Positions 24,172 to 36,380 of a DNA stretch of 64,000 bases are shown here, in pieces. The stretch covers positions 119,175,001-119,239,000 of the forward strand of contig CM032233.1 in the NCBI GenBank assembly GCA_019009955.1, written 5' to 3'. A model generated the notes under the pieces. It had not been told where the DNA came from. It saw nothing but the letters and a program-made list of their open reading frames with translations, and did no database searches. A program made the position numbers and the translations under genes. This DNA is from Riptortus pedestris. Lineage: Eukaryota; Arthropoda; Insecta; Hemiptera; Alydidae. Every line of letters starts with the position of its first letter. The stretch's first letter is position 1.

Positions 24172-25552
24172 CCCGTAAATGGTAACATCTCTCCAACTCA
24201 CTCCCCCAGTAACATCCGTCTATGAGACTAAGTTTTTTTTTCTTCTGTATTTAGGGTATATAAGATCAGTATAAAATTAATATTTAAACTTTATTTTTCT
24301 AAGACTTTATGTTTTAATGCATGACAATATTAATAACACAAACAAAAATAATAGTTAACATTTAAAAATGGAATAAAATAATTTAAAGATTTATTGCTAG
24401 TATAATATACATGTTTAGGAATCAATTAAAAGATAAAACAAAGTTAAAAATTCTGTACACACACATTGCAAATTTTCTTCGAACATTCTAAACAATTAGG
24501 TGTACCGCACTTCACACATTTATAATTTGTCATTCTGTTTTTTGTATAAGGGCAATAACGATTTTTTTTTCCAACCTGTCACTTTTATCCTGTTTCTTGC
24601 ATTGACATGGTGGTTCCTTATCACATTCTGGACGAATAGTTTCCTTTATAATTTTTTTTAATTCCTCAGGCGGATTGGGTACGTTTAATCGAGTCTCCAT
24701 GTGTTTTCTTATCAGACCGAATCCTAGTTCATTCAGGAAATTAAACCTTTCCATTTTTACTGATTGAATATTAGAAAACACAACATGGCTGTTGGAACAA
24801 CTCAACGAAATTAGATAATAGAAAATTGCCAACGGCCACCTTCTGGTACGCCGATTTGTCGAGTATATACTGCACTTGAAATCTAGTGTGTCTACACCGG
24901 ATTTAGTGGCATTGTAAAAGGATATAATTTCAAAACAGTGGTCACTGCCTAAATATGAATCATCAGAGCCAACTTCAGCGTCACTTTCTGCTACATCCTC
25001 CATGCAGAGCTGCATAATTCGTTTAGTCCTTTCAGACACATTTGACAGTATATTTTGAAGTTTTTTTGACATTTTTATCTGTAAAAGCAAAGGAATTGTA
25101 AACTAAAAAGCAGATAATTATGGCAGGGGATAACTAATTTAGTTCATAAAAAAATTATACTGTTGGAGTATTCTTTGATCTGAAGTGCGAACATAAAGGC
25201 AAACATTTATAGTAACATCTGATTGTCAGGCGGATAAAAATACAAATGTTTGAAGTAATATCCGTCTGATGGGCGGATATTATTATAGACATTTACAGTA
25301 ATATTAGTCTAACAGACGGAGTTACTACGTACCTTTAGAGTAATATCCGTCCCAAAAGCGGGGTGACTTATTTTCAAATTGTAAATTTATAGTCAATCAC
25401 GAAACTATCACCAAAGATAAACATTCACAACCAAGGTAATGGATTAACTGAAGCATAGCTGGAAGACGGAGGTTTCAAAATGACAATTACGCTGTCTAGC
25501 GAAAAAACTGTTATTCTAACCCGTCCTATAGACGGATATTACCATTTACGGG
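24172..25552 (-). mobile_element. piggyBac-like element A, internally deleted
   Basis: Flanked by TTAA at 24168-24171 and 25553-25556. The terminal repeats are CCCGTAAATGGTAACATC (left) and the inverse of CCCGTAAATGGTAATATCCG (right). Subterminal repeats of the form TAATATCCGTCTAT(A/G) recur at 24204-24224 and several times in 25200-25540. The interior on the minus strand encodes a shortened transposase. The ends look well preserved, so mobilisation in trans is plausible. Confidence 0.92.
24430..25090 (-). pseudogene. piggyBac transposase, core deleted in frame, then frameshifted
   Basis: The 186-codon ORF (24530-25090) has an acidic N terminus (DVAESDAEVGSDDSYLGSD) joined directly to IISFYNATKSGVDTLDFKCS and then STNRRTRRWPLAIFYYLI. 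The latter match the conserved region of piggyBac transposases around the last catalytic Asp (GVDTLD) and the following RRWP motif. Most of the catalytic domain is missing but the join keeps the frame. After LEKK, a slip in a T-run at about 24558-24566 ends the ORF early. The true continuation in the next frame reads NYKCVKCGTPNCLECSKKIC to about 24430, the zinc-binding C-terminal domain. Confidence 0.8.
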
Positions 25553-25556
25553 TTAA

Positions 25557-26528
25557 CACTCCAGTAGTCACGCCCAGCTTTGCTACATAAGTAGTCGCGC
25601 TGTATCTGTCAGATCGCATTTCAATCCCAGTAATAGTATAACCTTAAACTGCAACATTTGAAAGGAAATTAAAGTAAAATACTATCACTTACGAATAAAT
25701 TTATTTTATGACAAAAAACATTAATTAAAATAACAGAAATGATAGGAAACAAGTATAATATACATATATACAAAATCAGTCTTCTATATTGACAAAGCAG
25801 GCTTTTTTCTTTGGTGATTCATTACTTTTCATTCTTCTGAGTTTATATATCCGAATTACCTTGTCTTTCTTCATTTTTTTCTTCTTCACCTGTATCCAGG
25901 TCTTCATCTCCTATTTCATATTCTACAGCAGGACGAATGTGATGTACACCACCACTTTTTTCATCCACGTCTACCTCAAATAATACTCTATGTATTTTCT
26001 TCACATCTTCATCGTTTGTAACATCATAAAAAATGCTTGGGGAAGCCATTTTTGATCTGGATCAAATAAAATTAAAAATTTAAAATCACAGTACAAATTA
26101 TTAATTTTTTATTAATTTAAAACAAAAGTGGTCGTGCTGTATCTCACAGATCTTCTCCCTCCAGTTTAACAAAATAAATTTCCTATCATTATTATTGCTA
26201 TAAAATGTTTTAATTTACTTAGTTAATTTAGTATTTAATTAACTTAGTTAATGTTTTAATGTATTGTTTTAGATCGATTTACAATGAAGGAAAATAATTA
26301 TAAAATAAACACAAATAATTACAGGAGAGGTCGCGCTGTATCTAGGAGATCGATCATAATCTGACGACTCTATGTTAAATGCTTGAAGGTCAGCACTAGC
26401 CTGGCTAGGCTCGGCACCCCCTTCTAGCAATATAGGAAGCGCAGCACCAGTCCCTTCGCAAAGGGTGTCTGCCAATAGAATATGAAATCTATCAGCAATC
26501 TCACAGATCAGGCGCGACTACTAGAGTG
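25557..26528 (-). mobile_element. piggyBac-like element B, abutting element A
   Basis: It shares the TTAA at 25553-25556 with element A and ends at TTAA 26529-26532. The terminal repeats are CACTCCAGTAGTCACGCC (left) and the inverse of CACTCTAGTAGTCGCGCC (right). Three subterminal motifs of the form G(C/T)GCTGTATCT...AGATC lie at about 25598, 26134 and 26332. Minus-strand ORFs at 26269-26475 and 25843-26049 are acidic (EIGDEDLDTGEEEKNEERQ) like transposase N termini. No catalytic core or cysteine-rich domain was found. The orientation is set by these ORFs. Confidence 0.82.
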
Positions 26529-26532
26529 TTAA

Positions 26533-26875
26533 ATATATATAATTTAATTAAATTTTGGAATGTACAATGAGGACGACCTTCATATTTTTAATTTATTAAT
26601 TACACTTGCACAGACTGAGTTTATTTTTCCGATATCTGTTTTACAAGTAATAGTTTTATCAATATTTTTGGATATGTAAATGGATTCTGCTCTTTTTCAT
26701 GAATTACTTTTTCTTCTCTATATAATATTTTAGTTGTATCCAAATAAAATTTGTGTAATTATTGTGTAGCATGTTGTACTAATAATGTCATATTTATATG
26801 TTTGAGACTTTTTATACCTGCTTTATATTGGACTATTCTTTTTTTTCAGATTTTGTCTAGTCTACCAATATACAT
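26533..26875. other. Unassigned interior of the inverted-repeat interval
   Basis: AT-rich, with all frames broken. It may be the body of the element whose ends are the 19-base inverted repeat, but no reverse transcriptase motif is visible. Confidence 0.3.
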
Positions 26876-27101
26876 CAGGGGCTCAGGTTAGCCATGCGAG
26901 TTAAAGCGTTGACCTTTATCGCACATGGTAAACCTAGAGTGGCGAGTTCGATTCTTGCCTGGGCAAAGGAAATTATTTAGTGACGAAATTCATTAAATAA
27001 CGTCCTAAAATCCCACCCTGGCTAGAAAAGGGTGGTAACCTGTAGATAACCCGTCCCGATTAGCCTAAGTTGCAAAAAGTGGACGTTAATAAATAATAAT
27101 A
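26876..27101 (+). mobile_element. tRNA-derived SINE, copy 3
   Basis: Nearly identical to copy 2 (GGGGCTCAGGTTAGCCATGC, then GAGTTCGATTCTTGCCTGGG), with tail AATAAATAATAATA. The 10-base target-site duplication CAATATACAT is at 26866-26875 and 27102-27111. Similarity to copy 2 suggests recent activity of the family. Confidence 0.9.
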
Positions 27102-27377
27102 CAATATACATTAATTCACAGTCATTATAATTAATTTTATATACTACCCCTACTTGGTTATAATTTATTATCTTGCCTTTTATATTATTCAAAGTGTTAT
27201 TATCTTATTATTATTATTATAAAGCCCTGTTTTAATTTCGAGATAATATTTTTTAAATGATTTTGTAATGTTTTGAGTTACATTTTGTACGTATTTAATT
27301 GTATAAAAACGTAATTGTGACGTCATATTACATGTATTTTTTGTTTTTTCGAGCATGCTATTTGGGGTGGAGAGCTG

Positions 27378-28304
27378 GTCACTTGGTCATTTCTTATATG
27401 GATTTATGTGAATCCCCCCCCCCCAAAAAAAACGATTTAAATAATAAAAAACATTTCGTTCTTATACAATATTAGTGACGAATATTGTCAACTAATTGTA
27501 ATATCAAACGAAAACGAAATGGATATACATGCTTAAATTACATTTTTATTAAAGTTCTTAAAAAAATATTTTAAATGGAGTGCAATAATTTCGTTCAATG
27601 TAATTTCTAAGACTCAAATATTGTATTTATCGGACAACTACTACGTGAAACACTTCAATGAATATGGCGTCATTATTGAACATTCTATACTCTACGGGCA
27701 TTAATTTTCATTTCCTCGATAACTCTCTGGATATTTAAACGTTTAATGCAAAGTCAAACGTTAAGTTTTTAGCTACAGAAATTGAATCAGGAGTGGTAAT
27801 TGGGGACTTGAGAACAAAATACCAAATCATGTATATCTCTTGCATTATGTGTTGGATCGAAAAATGTTGTTAGCTAAACGTATTAATAAAGCAATTTACT
27901 GCAATTTTTGAAACACATTTTCTCTGGCTAAAGTTCTACCCAAGTTAATTATTTGTTTCTTATCAACTTTCATTTTTATATCATTCAATTTTCGCTTAAA
28001 GCAGATATATCACAAATCATTTCATTTCCAGCTTAAATTTCAAACCCTCTTTTCATAGGATTCGTATTATTGGAGAAACGGAGAGCAGAATGCCAAATGA
28101 CATCATCAATGTATGATCCCAGCACGTGAGAAATCTGCTTAGTTTACGCAACACCACAATGTGACAGATTTTTATTTATTTATTTTTTTTTTGTAGAGGT
28201 GGTCTAATTTTTCATTCAAAAACATTTACATTTAGATTTATAAAAATATTAGTTAATGAAGAGCAAAATAAACTCAGGACAAAGAGAAGCTTAACTTTCC
28301 TTTG
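27378..28304 (+). other. Unassigned, ending in a decayed HINE 3' end
   Basis: Only the final part is recognisable: GAGAAATCTGCTTAGTTTACG at about 28130-28150, followed by a destroyed hairpin and GTGACAGATTTTTA. Upstream sequence may be the rest of a diverged copy. Nothing else was identified. Confidence 0.4.
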
Positions 28305-28951
28305 GTTTTTTTTTCTCCTCATAGTAACCCTATGAGGAGTTATTTATTTTAATACATGTTCCATTGCCACACGGCATATTACATGCATAATTATGTTTAA
28401 ATACATTTTTATTTTACAATATATATACGTTAATGAACTATCAACTCAGATATTATATAAATGAAATAATAATAATAAAATAAAAAAAAAAAAAAAAATA
28501 AATAAATAAAATAAGAACAAAAAACATAACAATTAAAGTTAAACTCAACCGATGTTTAATTTGCGAGTCTATGTAAGGTAAATATATTGAATTATGATTC
28601 CCATTCCTCACAATCAACTTTACATTCTAATGTATTTTTGCTACATCCATATCTATACTTTTGATAAACTTTATAAGTTCTTTATTATATTTGCTAAATA
28701 TAATATGAGGTGGTTCTGACCAATTACCTCCTTTTAAAATTATATTCATTATTAAATTTGATCTAATTTGATTATATGTTGAACAGTCATAAAGTATATG
28801 TAAAAACGTTTGTGTTGTCTGTGAGTCGCAAGTACATTTGTCATTATCTTGAATTTTAAATTTTGTTAAATAATGTTGTGTCTGTCCATGTTCCGTTAGA
28901 AATTGTGTGCATTTGTGATGGTGATTCCTAATTGTGTTGTAGTTGTTATGC
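28305..28951 (-). mobile_element. 5'-truncated LINE fragment (3' part)
   Basis: On the minus strand the frame at about 28640-28920 reads HGQTQHYLTKFKIQDNDKC then TCDSQTTQTFLHILYDC. This aligns with the region downstream of RNase H in the copy at 50375 (LTGHGNTNSYLYRFKL, then CKCDSYTDQTFIHLIYEC), a cysteine-containing tail typical of I/R1-group LINEs. The 3' end has the hairpin CTCATAGGGTTACTATGAG followed by an A-run. The 5' junction falls exactly at the start of a local duplication (28952). Confidence 0.7.
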
Positions 28952-29720
28952 GTTATATTTCCTTAGATTGTATTACCGTTAAATACAAAGGTTAATAATA
29001 ATTTTGTATATAGGGATAGAGTATATATTCGTACTTAAATAGTCCATTATTTTAATTTAATAGTAAACTTGAATACCATGAATGGCCAATTCAGCATTCT
29101 AGAGAATACTCTGAGCTGCACATGGATACGACCGGTTTCCAGGCGGACATAACTGTTGGGTGTGTTCCTGGGCAAATGAAGGTGTCTCTTAAAAAAAAAT
29201 CAAGCTTTTCAAGGATCTGTGTATTCACAACCCCATATTTCTGATAAATACAATAAACCACTTCGGCAATAGAGTCATATAGCCTGCTTGTTGCTTTCCA
29301 ACTATCACATCTAGATGATACTAGAAGCCCTTTCACCACACCACTCGCAACCATGGCTTTATTTAATGCGCTGCCTGCAGTTTGTCTGAATTTTCCTGAG
29401 GAAAAAAAGGGACTGCTTGGTAAGTAGATGTATTAACGACTTCAATAATTTTAACTTCATATGTGAATTGTTTCAAAGCACCAAAGTGCCCTCCTTTTCT
29501 GAATGGTACTATAAATGTCTTCTGAACATTGCCTTACAATTGATAAATTTGACAATACTCTTTGAGTATAGCAAATTACCGGAGGAAATGGGTTATATTT
29601 CCTTAGATTGTATTACCGTTAAGTGCAAAAGTTAATAATAATTTTGTACATGCGGATAAAGTATATCTCCGTACTTTTTAGTGCATTTTTTAATTTAATA
29701 GTAAACATAAAGACCATGAA
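28952..29720 (+). repeat. ~130-base direct repeat flanking a 510-base unit
   Basis: 28952-29080 and 29592-29720 both begin GTTATATTTCCTTAGATTGT and continue through GTTAATAATAATTTTGTA and TAATTTAATAGTAAAC. The sequence between holds a minus-strand 87-codon ORF (29091-29354, with RLYDSIAEVVYCIYQKYG) of unknown identity and a plus-strand 72-codon ORF. The layout could be an unclassified element with terminal direct repeats or a tandem duplication. Confidence 0.6.
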
Positions 29721-30659
29721 GTTAACAAGCGGTAACAGAGCCCGGCATGTACTTATAAACTTGGGATAGTTTAAGTTTTCCCCGTTGGGGAAGAGAAAAA
29801 AAAAAAGCAGGTACACTTGAAGGTAAAAGTTTTGCACAAGCGTTAAACTAGTTAGTTAAATACTTTTCAGTAAACAGGAAAAACGGCTTGTCGGTATAAG
29901 AAAACCTACTTCAGCAGTTCAGTTTAATAAACAGCGTTGTAGAATATTGCATATTATAGATCCCGTCAGGTCAGTTATCGAGTTTCCAACTAGGAGCCTC
30001 GCTTTTCCTTTCCCCTCATTGACTGAAGAACTTGAAGTTGAACTCACTTTAATCTTAAACTGAGTAAGTGCCTTAGGGAACGGAAGGCCATGTGTCCGGG
30101 GCGTCAGGTCGGCTGGCAAATTATCCTCGAGGGGAAAAGGGCGTTTTAATAAGGGTGGTTATGAAAAGTTTTTTATGCTAAGTTGAAACTGGCGCTTTTT
30201 CTCCGAAGTACTTGATGCTTTGAGTTATTAATCAAAGAAATATTTTCTGCTATGGGATAGCGACTTTATAAAAAGTGTATTTATGTTGATAATAAAAATC
30301 TTTTGCTCCTCAGTCCATGATGGGAAAACCCTACCATATTAGCATTTAGGGGAATGATACAGGGCGCGGCAGTAAAACTTCCTTTTTCCTTACCTTATTT
30401 CCGTGAAAAAAATAAAATATACACCCTGTATATTTCAAATATATCTTAAATACATAATTGAGATAGAGTATCACTCCAAGGCACAGGGTCAGAATTTATA
30501 AAAATACAATTCTTCTTAATGCACTGTATTAATCTCTAAATGTTTAAACTTGGATATTCCTTCAATTTTGACAATGTAACAATCTTGGCAAAGGAAAGAA
30601 ATGCGGCAAAAATGGCAAAAGGAAAAAGATTGATATATAAAAAGGAAAAACATAGTATA
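29721..30659. other. Unassigned, with a weak exon-like patch
   Basis: The patch 29930-30130 is GC-richer. On the minus strand it is open and reaches a consensus donor (ATTAAA/GTGAGT at about 30057) after TPRTHGLPFPKALTQFKIK, but no convincing acceptor or start fixes its other side. The remainder is featureless. Confidence 0.3.
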
Positions 30660-31581
30660 AGCCCGTCAGGCAGGGACTGCGTAATCTAAGCAGATTTCCT
30701 ACGGGAAGGTTGACAACAGATAAATCTACATACTGTTAACACCACCTTGAACGTTAAGGGAATAAATACCAACGGTAAGAAGAAATCTTTCAGTCAATAT
30801 ACAAGTTATAATATCTACAACGGAAAGCGTTTGAATTCTAACAAACAGGGTAGCCAACATCGCAGCGCTGAATAGATAAAATATAGACCGGAAAGAAGAA
30901 AAATTAATGAAATGTATCTGAACATAACATATTAATTTTATTGAATACTACTTACTATAGCTAGAGTACTGTAAATAATAATGAATCAGAATAATTTTTA
31001 ACTCAATCAATCAAATTTTAGTAGTCCAAAAACTTAAAACGGGGGGCAGAGTCAGCAGAACATATTTGGATGTATCTCGTATAAATGACTCTTGAAAAGA
31101 ATTTGTATTTAAGCTTCGAATAATGTAGTTTATTATATAACAGAATATTGTTTATGAGTAGAAGAGGGGGTTTGCTGGAGGCTGAAAACTGAAAATATCT
31201 CGGTTAATATTCAAGATAGAGAATAAATATATACATATAACAATATTTATAGACCATTTAGTTTTCAATAAGATTGATTCTTACACTTTTTCGATCGGAA
31301 GTATAGTAACGGAGATATTTTGAATTTTCGAAAATCCCCCCTCTAAACCCCCTTCTCCCACTTGTCCAGTTTCAGCCATTAACGAACATGATCTGTCTTT
31401 TTACATAAAACGATTAAATAACGAGATTGGTAACGATAAAGCAATAATTGCGATCACTAGAGCGGTGAATATATATATATATATATATATTCAATTTTGA
31501 ACGAACCTCATTTTCGTCATCTCCTAGGTAGGATCAATGGACATTTGAAGAAAAACTTTTAGCCCTTAAGGGAAATCTGCT
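30660..31581 (-). mobile_element. HINE copy, long form
   Basis: The plus strand starts GCCCGTCAGGCAGGGACTGC with CTAAGCAGATTTCC and ends TTAAGGGAAATCTGCT. At about 920 bases it is longer than the 630-base form because of an extra block (from ATCTACATACTG to AATGAATCAGAATAATTTT) shared with copies at 41426, 55357, 59443 and 63677. The (TA)n tract is at about 31470-31490. Confidence 0.75.
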
Positions 31582-32114
31582 GAACAACTTATTAGGCACT
31601 TAAACAGCACCTTTTCCAATCTTCTTCAAATGCTTTAATGTAATTATCATTTCGATTTATAGTTATGTTAGATTGAAATATATACTCTCCATCAACGGGG
31701 AATTTGGTGTAATACTCATATCGATTTTAAAGGTATAGTGCATTAATATCGATTGTAACCATGTATCGATTTATGGTAGCATTTGATACCAGGTTGTGTC
31801 TTCCTTCAGTATAGACGAAGCAGGTCTAGAGAAAAGACGCCTAGTATAAGTAGCCCTTGGACTGACTTTGGCTTAGGTGCAATGAGTGGGCTCCTGATTA
31901 GGCGTCCAAGTAAATATCGCGAAACATGTGTAGTTTAATAAAGTTAATTAAGGAGAATTGTATTTCTAAAAATGCTGGCCCTTTATCTACGAGTGATGAT
32001 ACTTCTTGAGCAGTGTTATTGGGGCATCGGCGAATTATTGAGATACGACATAGTTTTTTAGTCCCTTTAAACAAGAGTATACAGCATACTCATTCCTTAA
32101 AAATTGTATAGAAG

Positions 32115-32158
<44 letters not shown>

Positions 32159-33800
32159 TTTCTGTGTAAAACTTGTCTCAATGTCTGATCACCAACTACC
32201 AAAAAATTGTTTTCTTAAGCTCCTTAGTTTACACAATATGAAAAGCGACATAATATATAATTGGGTGTCACCAGTAAAATTGATAGCAGGAAATAATTAT
32301 GTTGAAGAATATTTTTCGAATCTTTAGTCCAACAGGCTTTGCTAGCCAACAATAATACAATCATTGAAACAATTATAAATCATCTCCATTCCGTTGATGT
32401 GGATAGAGAGAGATATTAACTCATGTTACAGCCGAATCTATAGAACTATTTGTAATTTCAACAACTCTCTCCCTGAAAATTATTTAACGTTTCGCACAAA
32501 CATAAATAAAATAAAACTTATCAGTCAAATAAGGATTTCGTATTGTGAATATTTATAATTATCCTATAAAAGCATGACTCATATTATAAAAACTGGAGAG
32601 GCATGTAAATGGTTCCAAAAATATATGTATCTACATTTGAATCATTTACTATTCTATTGCCCCGCTTTTACATCACACAGGGTAGAAGTCCTTGAAAAAT
32701 ATATTAAAGAAAGAATTTTATTATTTTTATGGGGGTGCTTAAACAGCTATAATCGGCACATTATCTATTATATACAATAATACATATTATTAGTGTTAGG
32801 GCGTGCGGTTAGCTTTTGCGGTAATAATAATACAGCTATTTCGGCGCCAAAATGTCGGGGCGGGGAAGCTTTTTAAAGGCAAGAATAAGAGAGCATTAGA
32901 CTGAAATATTTACTATTCTTCTGGAAAGATGCAGAAAAATAATACAAGTCACTGTTTGAGTTCTCCAAAGAATCAAGTATATTGAATTGATTAAGTAACA
33001 TATAATACACTTTATAGATATAGAGTTTGAAAAAGAAACAAAAGGAAACTTAACTTTATAAAATAATTTAGCGGAAAGCCAATAATATATATACAATAGA
33101 ATGATCGATCGGTCCTATATTGTGTGAGTACTCATTTAATAATTTGCGTAGATAATGCTAGCATTATTAGAAGTAGGTACCTGCGGGAAACATATACTTT
33201 CCTTGAAGTAGAGTCTTCTTCCGTTGTTATTTTCGGTGTTCCCTATAAGATTCTGTCTTCTTGCTGGTTGCGGTGATCCGTATAGGATGGTAGCTTTGCG
33301 GGAGATGAAAGATTGACTATATCTCTGTAACGGGTGAATCCCAACTGAACTGTATCTTTGTAACTAGCCGATGCCTTCTTGAGCTGCAACGTAGTTTCCG
33401 CTGTAGGCCACAGCCTTGGTGATCTGCATATGTGTGGTGGGTTTGTGAACTAGGCGAGCGCGGGAAATTCAATTTAAAAGACGACTGAACAATTAGTATT
33501 CTGTTTGTCATAAATCTTAGAGAAGAATTATGTTAATTTGATATATCAGAGAACTGATCTTTATTTAGATATTAAAAAAAATTATTTAATCTACATTTAC
33601 ATTAAATTATGATTTATTGAATTAAATATTATAATTATTTAGATTAATATTTATACTATATTACATAGCAGTGTATATGCTGTTAATTTGTAGTTTAGAA
33701 AATATTATTATTTTTATTTACACATTTTTTAATACGTTATATTATATTAATAACCACACTACAGTACTTGGCCAGACTCTTGGCAACATGTTTGTAAACA
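31582..33800. other. Unassigned, with one GC-richer patch
   Basis: A (TA)n tract lies at about 32118-32154. The patch 33190-33480 is GC-richer and open on the minus strand for about 65 codons (with TLQLKKASASYKDTVQLGF), but has no family resemblance and no convincing splice borders. Nothing else was seen. Confidence 0.3.
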
Positions 33801-33817
33801 TAAGCCAATAAAATATC

Positions 33818-33855
33818 TATCCATCTATCTATCTATCTATCTATATATCTATCTA

Positions 33856-33920
<65 letters not shown>
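33818..33920. repeat. (TCTA)n and (TA)n microsatellite
   Basis: Imperfect TCTA units at 33818-33858 lead into about 30 TA units ending at 33920. Confidence 0.95.
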
Positions 33921-33923
<3 letters not shown>

Positions 33924-35406
33924 AGATGTATATCTTCGCTTGTGTTGTACGTGTGAACAAGGAATGTCTTGGAAGCGAACCCTGTAACATTGTATGCATC
34001 ATGTTGCAATTTTTAGTTAAGTGAATGAGTTAAGTGGTGCAATTGTTAGTTAATGGAGGTTATAAGAATTTGTATTAAAAAAAATGTATACCAACTTTAG
34101 ATTTATGGAGATGTGTTTCCAGCAGAAATATGGATTCAGAACGACTAATTTTCAGTTGCTCTAAATGTAATTGTGATTGCCGGTATTATCCAATAAATTA
34201 TCAATGAATGTGAAATGCATGCTCAATTTCTTTAATACATTTTTATTCCCAGTTTAATTGATTTAATGAGAGAGATTTCCAGTGTATTCAATGTTTTTAA
34301 TAATAAATCCAGATATATGTTTAAAAAATTATTGCATTATTTTGATGCAGAGATTAATAAAATTATTTATTTTAAATATCATCCAAGTGACACCTTATAG
34401 GACCATTATGAAAAAGAGTAATTACAATATTTCATATTTCCCTTTAAAATTATTAATGAAGCTAATTAGTATTGAGAGTCACTACATAACATATTATATC
34501 ACTCAGATATTCGGGAAATTTAAAAACAAGTTATGTCGTAAAAAAAAAAACAGTATACAGAAAACAATTAAAGGTAGATAAGTCAATTTTTGCCTAATAA
34601 TTTCAATTCTTTTTTTAAATATTATTTTATTTGTCGTTAATATAAGATAACGAATTAATGGAGGAAACTTATGTTTTTATGAGTTGTAGAAATTTAACAT
34701 TTCGAAGAATAAAATAAAAGTAAATATTTGGCTTGTCAATAATTCAAATGATTAGAGAGCTCAGCAACTAAATATATCCTATTTGGCATGGTTCCTTAGT
34801 CACAAACTTAGTTATGCTCTTTGACTTGACGAATTATCTGTGTAAATTTACTTGATCGTTCAGAAAGGGCTTCAAAAGATTTTCTCCCTCCTCGCGAGAT
34901 TTGTTTGTGAATGAGATTGGCCCACGGTTATAATATAACGAAATAAATTTTAACGATATATTTACCATAGTTGTATTGCTTTTGAGCCTCAGGTAGGAGA
35001 GATTTATAAATTAGCCAACGGTCTTTCGGGTGAAAGCGTTGAATAAAAGGAAAAATAACTCTACCCTCCCTAATTGCCTCCTTTGATCTCAGTTTTATTT
35101 ATGTTCTTTGTTTACTGACTCTATACAAACACAAATATTAGCCAAACATGTCAATTGGTTCATTTATATTTTGTTTCCATTCTTCATTAATTTTAATCTT
35201 CTTGTCATGAAAGAACGAATGGTATGTCTTTCATAAGTGTGAATGTGTGTGTGTGGCCGCGCCCGCCCGTGTTAGTGCTTTTTAACTCATTATTAGCCGC
35301 ACTTTTTCTATGATATTTACTGAAAACGATACTTTTAAAATTAAAGCTGGAGTTCATACTTGGGCACTCAAACGCGTTCTTGGGTTACGATGAAGTGGGG
35401 CTGAAA
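33921..35406. other. Unassigned AT-rich sequence
   Basis: No exon, repeat family or motif recognised. The 99-codon ORF at 34282-34581 is low-complexity and has no family resemblance. A short GT-rich, GC-rich spot lies at 35246-35270. Confidence 0.3.
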
Positions 35407-35408
35407 TA

Positions 35409-36032
35409 CACTCAACCGCAAAAAAAAACCGGACACTTAGATTTAGTCCTATAATTTCGTTAAATACTTAATATATATGTATATTAACCTTTTTAATTAA
35501 AATAATTGGTTAATCCAATTATTTTTGTTAATCTATACGTTATTTAAACAAAATCTGCCAAAAGTGAATAATTTTTATTGATTATTTACACAAAAATACA
35601 AAATAATAAAAAATAAAAAGATAAATTAACACATTTAAAAAAAAAATTATTCTTCATTTTTATTACAGTGAATGGTAGACTTCGCTACCCCAAGCGTTTC
35701 GGCAATGTAACGTAAGCTCCGGCCTTCCATCTAAGATTGAAAGACCCATTATTCTGGGCCGAAATAAAACATTAATTAAAGAAAATGCTTGGTTAATAAT
35801 TAAAGATGTTTCAATTTGCGAAAAACTACTTACAGTTTAGAATAGATCAACTTCACGACAAATAAATCTAATCTGAGTTTTATCCAATTGTTTACTAATC
35901 CTGAAGGGATTAGTTCAATGGACTTAGACTCTAAATTCTCTGTAATAACTAGAATACCCACATAAAGAAAATTGCTGAAAATTAGCTTTTAATACGACAA
36001 AAATGTTTTTTTTTTTTTTTTGCGGTTGAGTG
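35409..36032 (-). mobile_element. Tc1-like deletion derivative, SINE-free copy
   Basis: TA flanks (35407-35408 and 36033-36034) and the same terminal repeats as 18333-19192 (CACTCAACCGCAAAAAAA plus CCGGACACTT). It is in inverse orientation to that copy and 624 bases long. On the minus strand it keeps the helix-turn-helix frame RSLRYIAETLGVAKSTIH at about 35662-35720. The unoccupied SINE target (TGGTTAATAATTA) is at 35790-35802. Confidence 0.88.
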
Positions 36033-36034
36033 TA

Positions 36035-36380
36035 TAACCATTGCAATACAAACTGCACATAACCAGTTTTGTTGAACTATTTATTTCTTATATACTGTTA
36101 TCCCTTTCATTCCCTTACAACTGAGAACGCAGTTATAATAATAATAAATGATAGAGTATGTGTATTTAGAACATTAGAAAAATAAACTACAAATTTACAA
36201 GTTTTTTAAATAATAAAATAAAAAGAAATATTTTTTCTAAAATATACACACAAACTTATACCACTTGGACTAATTAATCCGTCTGTTGAGTTTTGCCTAT
36301 TCATTCATGATTTTGAGAACGCAGTTATATTTGCTTAGCTTACCCAGTCCCTGTTTATTGGTATTTCTAAAATATATGAA
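36035..36380. other. Unassigned AT-rich sequence
   Basis: No gene or repeat recognised apart from a weak stretch near 36335-36355 (GCTTAGCTTACCCAGTCCCTG) that may be a relic of the HINE 3' end. Confidence 0.3.

Larger units (their letters stand above)
23756..27377. repeat. 3.6-kb interval bounded by a perfect 19-base inverted repeat
   Basis: CAGCTCTCCACCCCAAATA at 23756-23774 is the exact reverse complement of 27359-27377. The interval holds a Penelope-like C-terminal remnant, two piggyBac elements and a SINE. The ends may be terminal repeats of a Penelope-like element into which the others were inserted, since such elements can carry inverted terminal repeats. No matching target duplication was found. 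Confidence 0.5.

Noticed and set aside
29919..30119. 66-codon minus-strand ORF with an internal GTGAGT donor
   Set aside because: No acceptor or start site that fits, and no neighbouring exon with the right phase requirement.
33317..33511. GC-richer open stretch at 33190-33480
   Set aside because: Two overlapping open frames, no splice borders and no family resemblance.
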